Assembly: GCF_900539295.1 (NCBI RefSeq)
Contig: NZ_UQBH01000041.1
Span: 1 to 12,565, forward strand
Source of the DNA: an uncultured Megasphaera sp.
GTDB lineage: Bacteria; Bacillota; Negativicutes; Veillonellales; Megasphaeraceae
Length of the DNA: 12,565 bases
Reading direction: 5' to 3'
Positions 5,280 to 12,390 of this stretch are shown piece after piece. A program made the translations under genes and the position numbers. The notes beneath the pieces were generated by a model. That model was not told the origin of the DNA and searched no databases. It saw nothing but the letters and a program-made list of their open reading frames with translations. The stretch's first letter is position 1. Every line of letters begins with the position of its first letter.

Positions 5280-7226
5280 ATGGCAAATACGATTAGACTT
5301 ACGGTAGCCCAGGCTCTCGTTAAGTTCCTCAATAATCAATATATTGAATTCGACGGCAAAGAAATGCCGATGTTCGAAGGTGTATTTGGTATCTTTGGTC
5401 ATGGCAATGTCGTCGGTATCGGCCAGGCTTTAGAAGAAGACCCGGGCCACCTCGTAGTCCATATGGGCCGTAATGAACAGGGTATGGCTCATGCAGCAAT
5501 GGGCTTTGCAAAACAGAAACGCCGTAAACAGATGTATGCCTGCACCTCTTCTGTAGGCCCCGGCGCTGCCAACATGATTGTTGCAGCTGCTACGGCTACG
5601 GCAAACTGCATTCCCGTCTTGTTCTTACCGGGCGACACCTATGCTGACCGTCAGCCCGATCCGGTACTCCAGCAGATGGAACAGCCGAGCAATTTGAGCA
5701 TTACGACCAACGACGCCTTCAAGGCCGTCTGCAAATACTGGGACCGCATTACGCGTCCGGAAATCCTCATGCAGGCAGCTATCCATGCTATGCGCGTACT
5801 GGCCGATCCGGCTGAAACCGGCGCTGTATGCCTGGCTCTTCCCCAGGACGTAGAAGGGGAAGCTTACGATTATCCGGAATACTTCTTCAAAAAACGCGTT
5901 CACCATATCGACCGTCCCCGTCCGACAGAACGTGCCATCCGCGAAGCTGTTGAACTCATCAAAACGAAGAAAAAACCGATCCTTATTTTTGGCGGCGGCG
6001 TCAAATATTCCGAAGCGGAAGAAGAATTCAAAGCTTTTGCTGAAAAATTCGGCATTCCCTTTGGCGAAACCCAGGCCGGCAAAGGCACGATTGACTGGAA
6101 ACATCCCCTCAATCTCGGCGGTATCGGCGAAACGGGCTGCCACGGTGCGAATACGATTGGTGCCGATGCAGACTGCGTCATCGGCGTAGGTACACGCTAT
6201 ACGGACTTCACGACGTCGTCCAAATGGCTCTTCCAGAATCCCGATGTCGAATACGTCAATCTCAACGTATCTAAATTCCATGCCTATAAAATGGACGGCA
6301 TCCAAGTCGTTGGTGATGCCAAAGCCTGCTTGGAAGATTTGCAGGCCGCTTTGGAACAGACGGGCTGGAAAGCCGGCTATACGACAGAAGTAGCCAAAGC
6401 TAAAGCTGAAAACGACGCTGAAATCGACCGCATTTATCATTTGGAATATACCGGTAAGGACTTCGTACCGGAAGTAGATGACGATCTGGATTTTGAAAAG
6501 GTCAGTGAAGAATTTATCAAGTTGACCGGTTCGTCTCTGCCCCAGACTCGTGCCCTTGGCGTCGTCAATGAAACCATTGGTGACCAGGCTGTCGTCGTAG
6601 GTGCTTCGGGTTCCCTTCCCGGTGACCTGCAGCGTGCCTTCCGTCCGACCTGTGTTAACGGTTATCACGTAGAATATGGCTTCTCCTGCATGGGCTATGA
6701 AGTCAATGCTGCCTTAGGCGTAAAATACGCTGAACCGGAAAAAGAAGTATATGCTCTCGTCGGCGACGGCGCTTACATGATGCTTCACTCTGAATTGCCT
6801 CAGTCTATTGCAGAACATAAAAAAATCAACGTCATCGTCTTTGACAACATGACCAATGGCTGCATCAACAACCTTGAAATCGGTCACGGCCAGGGCAGCT
6901 TTGGTACGGAATTCCGCTTCCGCAATCCCGAAACGAACCAGCTTGACGGCGGCTTTGTACCTGTTGATTTCGCGATGAATGCTGCTTCCTATGGCTGCAA
7001 ATCCTACACTGTTCGCAGTGCAGAAGAATTAAAGGCTGCTATTGAAGACGCTAAGAAACAGACTGTTTCGACACTGATCGATGTAAAAGTACTGCCCAAG
7101 ACCATGGTTCACGGCTATGGTGACTGGTGGCGTGTCGGTGTAGCTCAGGTTTCCAAGAGCGAAAAGATCCAGGACGTATACAATAACGTAATGGTTCCGC
7201 ATTTCGAAAAAGCAAGAAAATACTAA
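5280..7226 (+). CDS. iolD: 3D-(3,5/4)-trihydroxycyclohexane-1,2-dione hydrolase (IolD)
   Basis: This 648-residue thiamine-diphosphate enzyme cleaves the cyclohexane-dione ring to 5-deoxy-glucuronate. The three-domain acetolactate-synthase-like layout is visible. The N-terminal pyrimidine-binding domain carries the activating glutamate E66 in GRNEQGMAHAA (63-73) and SVGPGAANM (91-99). A middle domain spans about 215-365. The C-terminal pyrophosphate domain carries GDGAYMMLHSE (495-505), with the Mg-binding DNMTNG at 522-527. An insert of about 40 residues with many acidic residues (about 370-412) separates the middle and C-terminal domains. Length fits IolD, which is longer than ordinary acetolactate synthases. 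The ribosome site AAAGGAG lies 8 bp before the ATG. The gene follows iolB by 26 bp and is the longest in the operon. Confidence 0.96.
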   Translation: MANTIRLTVAQALVKFLNNQYIEFDGKEMPMFEGVFGIFGHGNVVGIGQALEEDPGHLVVHMGRNEQGMAHAAMGFAKQKRRKQMYACTSSVGPGAANMIVAAATATANCIPVLFLPGDTYADRQPDPVLQQMEQPSNLSITTNDAFKAVCKYWDRITRPEILMQAAIHAMRVLADPAETGAVCLALPQDVEGEAYDYPEYFFKKRVHHIDRPRPTERAIREAVELIKTKKKPILIFGGGVKYSEAEEEFKAFAEKFGIPFGETQAGKGTIDWKHPLNLGGIGETGCHGANTIGADADCVIGVGTRYTDFTTSSKWLFQNPDVEYVNLNVSKFHAYKMDGIQVVGDAKACLEDLQAALEQTGWKAGYTTEVAKAKAENDAEIDRIYHLEYTGKDFVPEVDDDLDFEKVSEEFIKLTGSSLPQTRALGVVNETIGDQAVVVGASGSLPGDLQRAFRPTCVNGYHVEYGFSCMGYEVNAALGVKYAEPEKEVYALVGDGAYMMLHSELPQSIAEHKKINVIVFDNMTNGCINNLEIGHGQGSFGTEFRFRNPETNQLDGGFVPVDFAMNAASYGCKSYTVRSAEELKAAIEDAKKQTVSTLIDVKVLPKTMVHGYGDWWRVGVAQVSKSEKIQDVYNNVMVPHFEKARKY

Positions 7227-7240
7227 TCATACATAAGGCA

Positions 7241-7258
7241 TAAAGGGATTACCCTTTA
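7241..7258 (+). other. Intercistronic hairpin between iolD and iolE
   Basis: TAAAGGG (7241-7247) and CCCTTTA (7252-7258) pair perfectly around ATTA in the 59-bp gap, the largest within the operon. No T-run follows, so termination is unlikely. It lies 11 bp before the strong AGGAGGT ribosome site of iolE. It may protect or process the mRNA between the long iolD cistron and iolE, but no direct evidence supports that. Confidence 0.4.
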
Positions 7259-7285
7259 CATACATATTCAGGAGGTATTTTTATC

Positions 7286-8173
7286 ATGGCAAATATTAAA
7301 TTGGGGATTGCTCCCATTGCATGGACGAACGACGACATGCCCGATCTCGGCAAAGAAAATACATTTGAACAGTGCGTCAGTGAAATGGCTTTAGCAGGCT
7401 TTACGGGCTGCGAAGTCGGCGGCAAATATCCGAAAGATACGGCCGTTTTGAAAAAAGCCTTGGATCTTCGCGGCATGTCCATTGCCAGCGCTTGGTTCAG
7501 CTCCTTCCTTTTGACCCAGTCGTACGAACAGGTCGAAAAAGACTTCATCGCTCACTGCGAATTCTTGAAGGCTATGGGCGCTAAATTCTGCAACGTTGCA
7601 GAACAGGGCAATTCTGTACAGGGCAAATTGGATGTTCCCGTCTTTGCCGGCAAACCGGTCAATACGGAAGAACAGTGGAAACTCTTGGCTGAAGGCCTCA
7701 ACAAACTCGGCGCTGTCGCTAAGAAAATCGGCCTGACCATGACCTATCATCACCACATGGGTACCGGCGTTCAGACGACGGAAGAAATCGACCGCCTCAT
7801 GGACATGACCGACCCGAACCTCGTATTCCTTCTCTATGATACGGGCCATCTCGTCTGCTCCGGAGAAGATTACCTGGCAATCCTCAAAAAATATCTGCCG
7901 CGTATCCGCCACATCCATTTGAAAGACGTCCGCATGGATATCCGCAACAAGGTAAAATCCGATGACATGAGCTTCCTCGACGGCGTTCGTGCCGGCATGT
8001 TCACCGTTCCCGGCGACGGCGATATCGATTTTGAACCGATTTTTGATGTCATCAATGCCAGCGATTACGACGGCTGGTTCATCGTAGAAGCCGAACAGGA
8101 TCCGGCTAAGGCTAATCCTTTGGAATATGCCATCAAAGCTCGTAAATACATCAAAGAAAAAGCTCACATTTAA
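7286..8173 (+). CDS. iolE: Inosose dehydratase, 2-keto-myo-inositol dehydratase (IolE)
   Basis: This 295-residue TIM-barrel metalloenzyme of the AP-endonuclease-2 / xylose-isomerase-like fold removes water from 2-keto-myo-inositol, giving the diketone used by IolD. IolE hallmarks are the N-terminal GIAPIAWTNDDMP (7-19), ECEVGG-type strand end at 42-46 (CEVGG), YHHHMGTG (154-161), DTGHLVCSGED (185-195), HLKDVR (211-216), GDGDIDF (243-249) and VEAEQDP (267-273). The H, D and E residues in these motifs form the metal site. AGGAGGT stands 9 bp before the ATG. It is the last gene of the operon and is followed by a terminator. Placing the early-pathway enzyme last is not unusual for inositol operons, where gene order varies. 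Confidence 0.95.
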   Translation: MANIKLGIAPIAWTNDDMPDLGKENTFEQCVSEMALAGFTGCEVGGKYPKDTAVLKKALDLRGMSIASAWFSSFLLTQSYEQVEKDFIAHCEFLKAMGAKFCNVAEQGNSVQGKLDVPVFAGKPVNTEEQWKLLAEGLNKLGAVAKKIGLTMTYHHHMGTGVQTTEEIDRLMDMTDPNLVFLLYDTGHLVCSGEDYLAILKKYLPRIRHIHLKDVRMDIRNKVKSDDMSFLDGVRAGMFTVPGDGDIDFEPIFDVINASDYDGWFIVEAEQDPAKANPLEYAIKARKYIKEKAHI

Positions 8174-8213
8174 TGGGCAGCAGCATATTGAATACCACTT
8201 CTGACTAAACAGT

Positions 8214-8246
8214 AAAAGCCGTTCTTTTGAGAGCGGCTTTTGCTTT
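8214..8246 (+). terminator. Rho-independent terminator ending the iol operon
   Basis: AAAAGCCGTTCT (8214-8225) pairs with AGAGCGGCTTTT (8230-8241) around TTTG, including one G-T wobble. TTTTGCTTT completes the tract. It lies 40 bp after the iolE stop, so the inositol operon ends here and the next gene needs its own promoter. Confidence 0.88.
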
Positions 8247-8258
8247 ATCGGTTATAGT
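8227..8258 (+). promoter_or_regulatory. Possible promoter of the EamA gene, nested in the terminator
   Basis: TTGAGA (8227-8232, five of six -35 bases) lies in the loop and 3' arm of the terminator, and TATAGT (8253-8258, five of six -10 bases) lies just after it. The 20-bp spacer is longer than the 16-18 bp norm, so this is a weak call. If real, transcription would begin near 8265, leaving only about 14 nt before the ATG at 8279. Confidence 0.35.
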
Positions 8259-8278
8259 ATGTGAATCATCAAAACGAT

Positions 8279-9157
8279 ATGGATACAAAACAAAAAACCT
8301 ATGCAATACTGATTGCTACGACCTTTATATGGGGGATACAGCCTTTATGCATCAAATGGCTGGTCACGGCCTGGTCACCGGTTACGATTACGACCATGCG
8401 CTATCTCTTGATCGGTACGTTTTTACTGGGCCTGTCCATGGTACGGGGAGAAGGCTTGATTCCTAAAAAATCCTGTATCCTGCCGCTGCTGCTCATGGGG
8501 GCTACGGGGATCGGTATCAATAACGTCCTGCAGTTTACGGGGCTACAGATATCGACGGTTACCAACTGCACCTTGATTGCCGCAGCGTCTCCGGCCATTA
8601 CGGCTTTTTTTGCCGCCTTCGGGATCCATGAACGCTTACCGTTTAAAGCTTGGTGCGGCATCTTCTTATCTTTTATGGGAGCTGTCCTGGTCGTCAGTCA
8701 CGGTTCTTTGGACGTCATTCTGGAGGCCTCCTTTAATCGCGGCGACATCTTCTTTTTACTGGCTCAAGTCGCTTGGACAATCTACTCGATTATCGGCGTA
8801 CGGGTGATGAAGCAGATGTCTCCTGTGTTAACGACGGGCTGGGCCGGGCTGAGCGGTGCGTTTATCACCATGGCCTATGGCTTCCTGACACAGGACTTTT
8901 ATCCCGCCGCCCTTTCTTTTCCCCTCTCCATGGCTTTTGGCTATACCGTCATCTTTGGCGGCATCATGGCCATGCTGTTTTGGAACATCGGCGTAAAGAA
9001 TGCCGGCCCCAGTCTGACGGCTATTTTCCAAAATGTGACGCCTGTCGTCGGCATGATCGGCGGATATTTCCTGTTTTCAGAACGAATCGGGATACAGGAA
9101 CTCATCGGAGCAGCCTGTATTTTTATCGGCGTCTACGGGACGACGCACAGCAAATAA
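8279..9157 (+). CDS. EamA/DMT-family transporter, about ten membrane segments
   Basis: This hydrophobic protein of 292 residues is a drug/metabolite transporter of the EamA family, with two homologous halves at about residues 7-139 and 155-287. Family features include the N-terminal IWGIQPLCIKWL (17-28), the half-ending motif AITAFFAAFGIHERLP (106-121), and its counterpart TPVVGMIGGYFLFSERI (254-270) followed by IGAACIFIGVYG. I prefer ATG at 8279. A GTG at 8261 would add six residues, but neither start has a visible Shine-Dalgarno sequence, so translation may be weak or nearly leaderless. It sits alone between two terminators. The family exports or imports many small metabolites, and the cargo cannot be read from the sequence. 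A role in moving an inositol product is only a guess from location. Confidence 0.88.
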   Translation: MDTKQKTYAILIATTFIWGIQPLCIKWLVTAWSPVTITTMRYLLIGTFLLGLSMVRGEGLIPKKSCILPLLLMGATGIGINNVLQFTGLQISTVTNCTLIAAASPAITAFFAAFGIHERLPFKAWCGIFLSFMGAVLVVSHGSLDVILEASFNRGDIFFLLAQVAWTIYSIIGVRVMKQMSPVLTTGWAGLSGAFITMAYGFLTQDFYPAALSFPLSMAFGYTVIFGGIMAMLFWNIGVKNAGPSLTAIFQNVTPVVGMIGGYFLFSERIGIQELIGAACIFIGVYGTTHSK

Positions 9158-9173
9158 CGACAGAACATATCTC

Positions 9174-9216
9174 AAAACTCTTACAAAAGTCGGCAGATTT
9201 TTGTAAGAGTTTTTTT
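9174..9216 (+). terminator. Rho-independent terminator after the EamA gene
   Basis: A perfect 15-bp stem joins AAAACTCTTACAAAA (9174-9188) with its complement (9199-9213) across a 10-nt loop, followed by further T residues to 9216. The A-rich 5' arm makes it usable from both strands. It lies 16 bp after the EamA stop codon. Confidence 0.9.
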
Positions 9217-9232
9217 GACGGGAGTTTTAGTA

Positions 9233-9238
9233 TATAAT
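9233..9238 (+). promoter_or_regulatory. Likely -10 box of the AraC-type regulator gene
   Basis: A perfect TATAAT lies 32 bp before the ATG at 9271. The only good -35 match, TTGACG (9215-9220), is just 12 bp away, which is too close. At 16-17 bp there is only the T-run of the preceding terminator. The promoter may therefore be weak or need an activator. The start site would fall near 9245. Confidence 0.5.
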
Positions 9239-9270
9239 GGACATGAAATCGTTCATAGGGAGGTCTGTAT

Positions 9271-10122
9271 ATGGCAGTCGTCTTGCCTGTCGTTTCTTCA
9301 ACCTTTGCACCGCATACGAAACCGATGCTGGTAACCATTTATGAGGCTCCCGGCTATATTACGCAGTTGCCGCGGACCATGCATCGTCATGAGGATATAT
9401 TGGAAATCATTTTGGTCCATCAGGGCCAGGGGATATACAGCGTCGATGGGAAAAAATATACCATAGAAAAAGGGGACATCCTCATCATTGACAGCGGCAC
9501 CGTTCATGATGAATCGGCCTTGTCTCAATCCGATTTGTCCATCGGATCCTGCGGCGTGACCGAGCTCCACATTCCGGGACTTGCGAAAAATCATTTGTTG
9601 AAGCCCCATCAGTCACCCTTGCTTAAAACCGGCGATATGTTCCTGCCCCTGTCACAGATGATGAAATCGATGTACGCCTATACGACCGGTTCTTCCTGTG
9701 TTTCGGCCGAGGCAGCCAATTATTTGCTGCAGGCCTTTATCGTCACGGTGTATCAATTGCTGCAGCAGCGGCAGGAAGGGGAGGAAAATAAAGAGGACAA
9801 CGAATTAGCCCGTCAAATAAAGGCTTACGTCGACGAACACTATATGGAATCGATTACCCTGGCCAAGTTGGCAGCGCAATTCCACGTCAGCCCGTCCTAT
9901 GTGACCCGGGTCTATAAAAAAGTATACGGTTATGCCGTCATGCAGTACATCCTGCGGCGGCGCATCGGGGAAGCGCAGACCTTGATTATTGATACGGACT
10001 TGTCCCTGACCGAAATTGCGTCCCGCGTCGGTTACAGCAGCAGCAGCTATTTCCACGACATGTTTTTGAAAATGACGGGAATTTCACCGCGGCGATATCG
10101 GGAAATTTATCGGTCTTTATAA
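9271..10122 (+). CDS. AraC-family transcriptional regulator with N-terminal cupin domain
   Basis: This 283-residue regulator has an N-terminal cupin sensor domain (about 20-105), in which MHRHEDILEIILVHQGQG (37-54) and IEKGDILIIDSGTVHD (65-80) are the two typical cupin motifs. A linker rich in Q and E (about 163-177) leads to the AraC DNA-binding domain (about 180-283). Its first helix-turn-helix is ITLAKLAAQFHVSPSYVTRVYKK (195-217), and its second is SLTEIASRVGYSSSSYFHDMF (245-265), ending in the family signature GISPRRYRE. AGGGAGG is 7 bp upstream of the ATG. It precedes the second operon (10267 onward) in the same direction but is separated from it by a terminator. It probably controls either that operon or the adjacent transporter, sensing a sugar-like ligand. 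The target is inferred from neighbourhood only. Confidence 0.9.
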   Translation: MAVVLPVVSSTFAPHTKPMLVTIYEAPGYITQLPRTMHRHEDILEIILVHQGQGIYSVDGKKYTIEKGDILIIDSGTVHDESALSQSDLSIGSCGVTELHIPGLAKNHLLKPHQSPLLKTGDMFLPLSQMMKSMYAYTTGSSCVSAEAANYLLQAFIVTVYQLLQQRQEGEENKEDNELARQIKAYVDEHYMESITLAKLAAQFHVSPSYVTRVYKKVYGYAVMQYILRRRIGEAQTLIIDTDLSLTEIASRVGYSSSSYFHDMFLKMTGISPRRYREIYRSL

Positions 10123-10173
10123 GCAGTACAAGATAGTGGAAGTTTTCTGCAACACGCTCCAAAATATGTTCAG

Positions 10174-10213
10174 AACCGAACAAAAAACCAGAAGTTTTTT
10201 GTTCGGTTTTTTT
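10174..10213 (+). terminator. Rho-independent terminator after the AraC-type gene
   Basis: AACCGAACAAAAAAC (10174-10188) pairs perfectly with 10194-10208 across the loop CAGAA, and five more T residues follow. It lies 51 bp beyond the regulator stop and isolates the second operon. Confidence 0.93.
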
Positions 10214-10214
10214 A

Positions 10215-10220
10215 TATAAT
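10215..10220 (+). promoter_or_regulatory. Likely -10 box of the second operon
   Basis: A perfect TATAAT begins one base after the terminator T-run. The -35 position falls in the terminator loop and 3' arm and has no good TTGACA match, which suggests activator dependence. The AraC-type protein encoded just upstream is a natural candidate. The predicted start near 10227 leaves about 40 nt of leader before the ATG at 10267. Confidence 0.5.
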
Positions 10221-10266
10221 CACATCATCAAGAGAAACAGATAAGATAACGCATGAGGAGGTACTT

Positions 10267-11193
10267 ATGACCATACATATTACAGGCGCTCCCTGCTGCT
10301 GGGGCGTAGACGACGTAAAAAATCCGTACTTGCCGGCGTGGCAGACCGTTTTGAAAGAAGCCGGTCAGGCCGGATACAAAGCTGTCGAATTAGGACCTTA
10401 CGGCTATTTACCGCTCGATATAGACGTCTTGAGCCGGGAGCTTGAAAAAAACGGTATTTCCATCGTGGCCGGCACGATTTTTGACGATCTGTTGTCCGAA
10501 GAAAACTATCCGGCCGTATTGAAGCAGGTCGATGACATCTGCGGCCTGATTACGAAACTGCCCGAGCTTCCGATGGAAGACGGCCAGCACGTTAAGACCC
10601 CTTATTTGACGGTCATGGACTGGGGGCATGATGAACGCGATTATGCTGCCGGCCATCCCGATACGGCACCTCGCTTGAATGATGAAGACTGGCAGCGCAT
10701 GATGAATCACATCCGGGGCATCTGTGAAAAGGCAGCTTCTTGGAATGTGCGCCCGGTCATTCATCCCCATGCCGGCGGCTACATTGAATTTGCCGATGAA
10801 ATCGAAAAGGTCGTCGGCGACATTCCCTACGAATTAGGCGGCCTTTGCCTCGATACGGGCCATCTGCAGTATTCCAAGATGGATCCCGTTACCTGGCTGC
10901 GCAAATATGCCGACCGCATCGACTATATTCATTTTAAAGACATCAATGAAGACGTATACCGCCAGGTGATGGGGGAACACATTCGCTTTTTCGAAGCCTG
11001 TGCTAAAGGGGCTATGTGCCCGATCGGCACGGGAATGCTCGATTATCCGGCGATTTACGAAGTTCTGACGAAAGAACTTCATTATGCCGGCTATATTACG
11101 GTTGAACAAGAACGGGACCCGCGCAATGCGGCAACCAGCCTTCGCGACGTAAAAGCCAGCTGTGATTACTTACATGGATTAGGATTTGACTGA
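10267..11193 (+). CDS. IolE-like TIM-barrel sugar isomerase/epimerase or dehydratase
   Basis: This 308-residue protein has the xylose-isomerase-like TIM-barrel fold, in the same superfamily as IolE. The opening APCCWGVDDVKNPYLP (8-23) and VELGPYGYLP (40-49) resemble keto-inositol dehydratases. Probable metal-site motifs are VIHPHAGGYIE (164-174), CLDTGHLQYS (194-203), IHFKDIN (221-227), the loop GTGMLDYP (254-261) and VEQERDP (279-285). It differs clearly from IolE at 7286: HPHAG replaces HHHMG, and a longer loop is present around 105-135. The ATG has GAGGAGGT about 5 bp upstream. It is the first gene of the second operon, 24 bp before an NAD-dependent dehydrogenase gene. The pair suggests oxidation followed by isomerisation or dehydration of a cyclitol or sugar. 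The exact substrate is unknown. Confidence 0.85.
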   Translation: MTIHITGAPCCWGVDDVKNPYLPAWQTVLKEAGQAGYKAVELGPYGYLPLDIDVLSRELEKNGISIVAGTIFDDLLSEENYPAVLKQVDDICGLITKLPELPMEDGQHVKTPYLTVMDWGHDERDYAAGHPDTAPRLNDEDWQRMMNHIRGICEKAASWNVRPVIHPHAGGYIEFADEIEKVVGDIPYELGGLCLDTGHLQYSKMDPVTWLRKYADRIDYIHFKDINEDVYRQVMGEHIRFFEACAKGAMCPIGTGMLDYPAIYEVLTKELHYAGYITVEQERDPRNAATSLRDVKASCDYLHGLGFD

Positions 11194-11217
11194 CAGCATA
11201 GATAGGGGGAAACACGA

Positions 11218-12375
11218 ATGATTAATGGAGAAAAAGTATTAGACCATCCCATTCGCTGGGCCATGGTAGGCGGCGGCAGAGGCAGCCAGATTGGATATAT
11301 TCACCGCAGTGCGGCCCTTCGCGATGCATCGTTTCAGCTCGTTGCCGGAGCCTTCGATATTGACCCGCAGCGGGGAAAAGATTTCGGCGTATCCTTAGGC
11401 GTAGACGAAAACCGCTGCTATACGGACTATAAGACGATGCTGCAGGAAGAAGCTAAACGGCCGGACGGTATCGAAGCCGTAACCATTGCCGTTCCCAACG
11501 GCCTTCATTACGAAGTCTGCAAAGCCGTATTGGAAGCAGGTCTGCATGCCGTCTGTGAAAAGCCCTTGTGCTTTACGACGGCCCAAGCCGAAGAACTCGT
11601 GAAATTAGCCGATGAAAAAGGCTTAGTCGTCGGCGTCACCTATGGCTATGCCGGCCATCAGCTCATTGAACAGGCGCGGCAAATGGTGCTGCACGGTGAT
11701 TTAGGCGACATCCGCCTGGTAAAGATGCAGTTCCCCTTTGGCGCCTATAATACGGCTGTGGAAGAAACGAACAGTGCTGCTAAATGGCGCATGGATCCGA
11801 CAAAAGCCGGCCCGTCCTTTGTCTTAGGCGACGTCGGGACTCATCCCTTATTTTTGGCTGAAGCCATGATTCCTGATTTTAAAATCAAGAATCTCATGTG
11901 CACGACCAAGTCCTTCATCCCGACGCGTAAGTTGGAAGACAATGCTTTCGTCATCATGAATCTCGAAGGCGGCGGCCAGGCGACTTGCTGGGCTTCTGCG
12001 ATTAACTGCGGTGCCCTTCACGGCCAGAAAGTACGTATTGTCGGTTCTAAAGCTTCCTTGGAATGGTATGATGAACGGCCGAATCAGCTTTCTTATGAAA
12101 TTGAAGGCCAGCCGGTCCAGATTTTGGAACGGGGCGGTGCCTATTTGTACGAAGAAGCGCGGGAAGAAGACCGGATTTCCGGCGGCCATACGGAAGGTTT
12201 GTTTGATGCCTGGGCCAACTTATACCGCCGCTTTGCCATGGCTATGGAAGCGGCTAATCAAGGTCGTGCTTATGCCCATTGGTATCCCGATGTCCATGCC
12301 GGTGCTGAAGGCGTGAAATGGGTTGAAAAATGTGTTGAATCGGCTAAACAAGGTGCCGTTTGGATTGATTACTAA
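11218..12375 (+). CDS. Gfo/Idh/MocA-family NAD(P)-dependent oxidoreductase
   Basis: This 385-residue dehydrogenase has an N-terminal Rossmann fold with AMVGGGRGSQIGYIHRSA (15-32), the family's EKP motif in VCEKPLCFT (112-120), and the C-terminal catalytic segment GDVGTHPLF (204-212), in which D205 and H209 match the usual substrate-site pair. GGGRGSQIG...HR marks a subgroup of roughly 380-390 residues, distinct from the shorter classical IolG of about 340 residues. Enzymes of this family oxidise a ring hydroxyl of inositols or sugars with NAD(P). The gene lies between two IolE/IolH-type TIM-barrel genes, 24 bp after one and 15 bp before the next. Because no classical IolG is present here, this is the best local candidate for an inositol dehydrogenase, perhaps for scyllo- or another isomer. 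A role on 3-keto-glycosides is an equal alternative. The run AGGGGGA precedes the ATG. Confidence 0.87.
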   Translation: MINGEKVLDHPIRWAMVGGGRGSQIGYIHRSAALRDASFQLVAGAFDIDPQRGKDFGVSLGVDENRCYTDYKTMLQEEAKRPDGIEAVTIAVPNGLHYEVCKAVLEAGLHAVCEKPLCFTTAQAEELVKLADEKGLVVGVTYGYAGHQLIEQARQMVLHGDLGDIRLVKMQFPFGAYNTAVEETNSAAKWRMDPTKAGPSFVLGDVGTHPLFLAEAMIPDFKIKNLMCTTKSFIPTRKLEDNAFVIMNLEGGGQATCWASAINCGALHGQKVRIVGSKASLEWYDERPNQLSYEIEGQPVQILERGGAYLYEEAREEDRISGGHTEGLFDAWANLYRRFAMAMEAANQGRAYAHWYPDVHAGAEGVKWVEKCVESAKQGAVWIDY

Positions 12376-12390
12376 GAGGAGGAATATACC

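Noticed and set aside
5625..6668. A long open frame on the minus strand inside iolD (347 codons).
   Set aside because: It is antisense to a clear thiamine-diphosphate enzyme, has no recognisable domain and follows the codon bias of the sense gene.
7391..8167. A 258-codon minus-strand frame inside iolE.
   Set aside because: It is a shadow of the conserved iolE reading frame, with low-complexity composition and no family motif.
8773..9237. A 154-codon plus-strand frame overlapping the end of the EamA gene and the following terminator.
   Set aside because: It is out of frame with a convincing membrane protein and reads through a strong terminator. Its composition is that of a frameshifted transporter.
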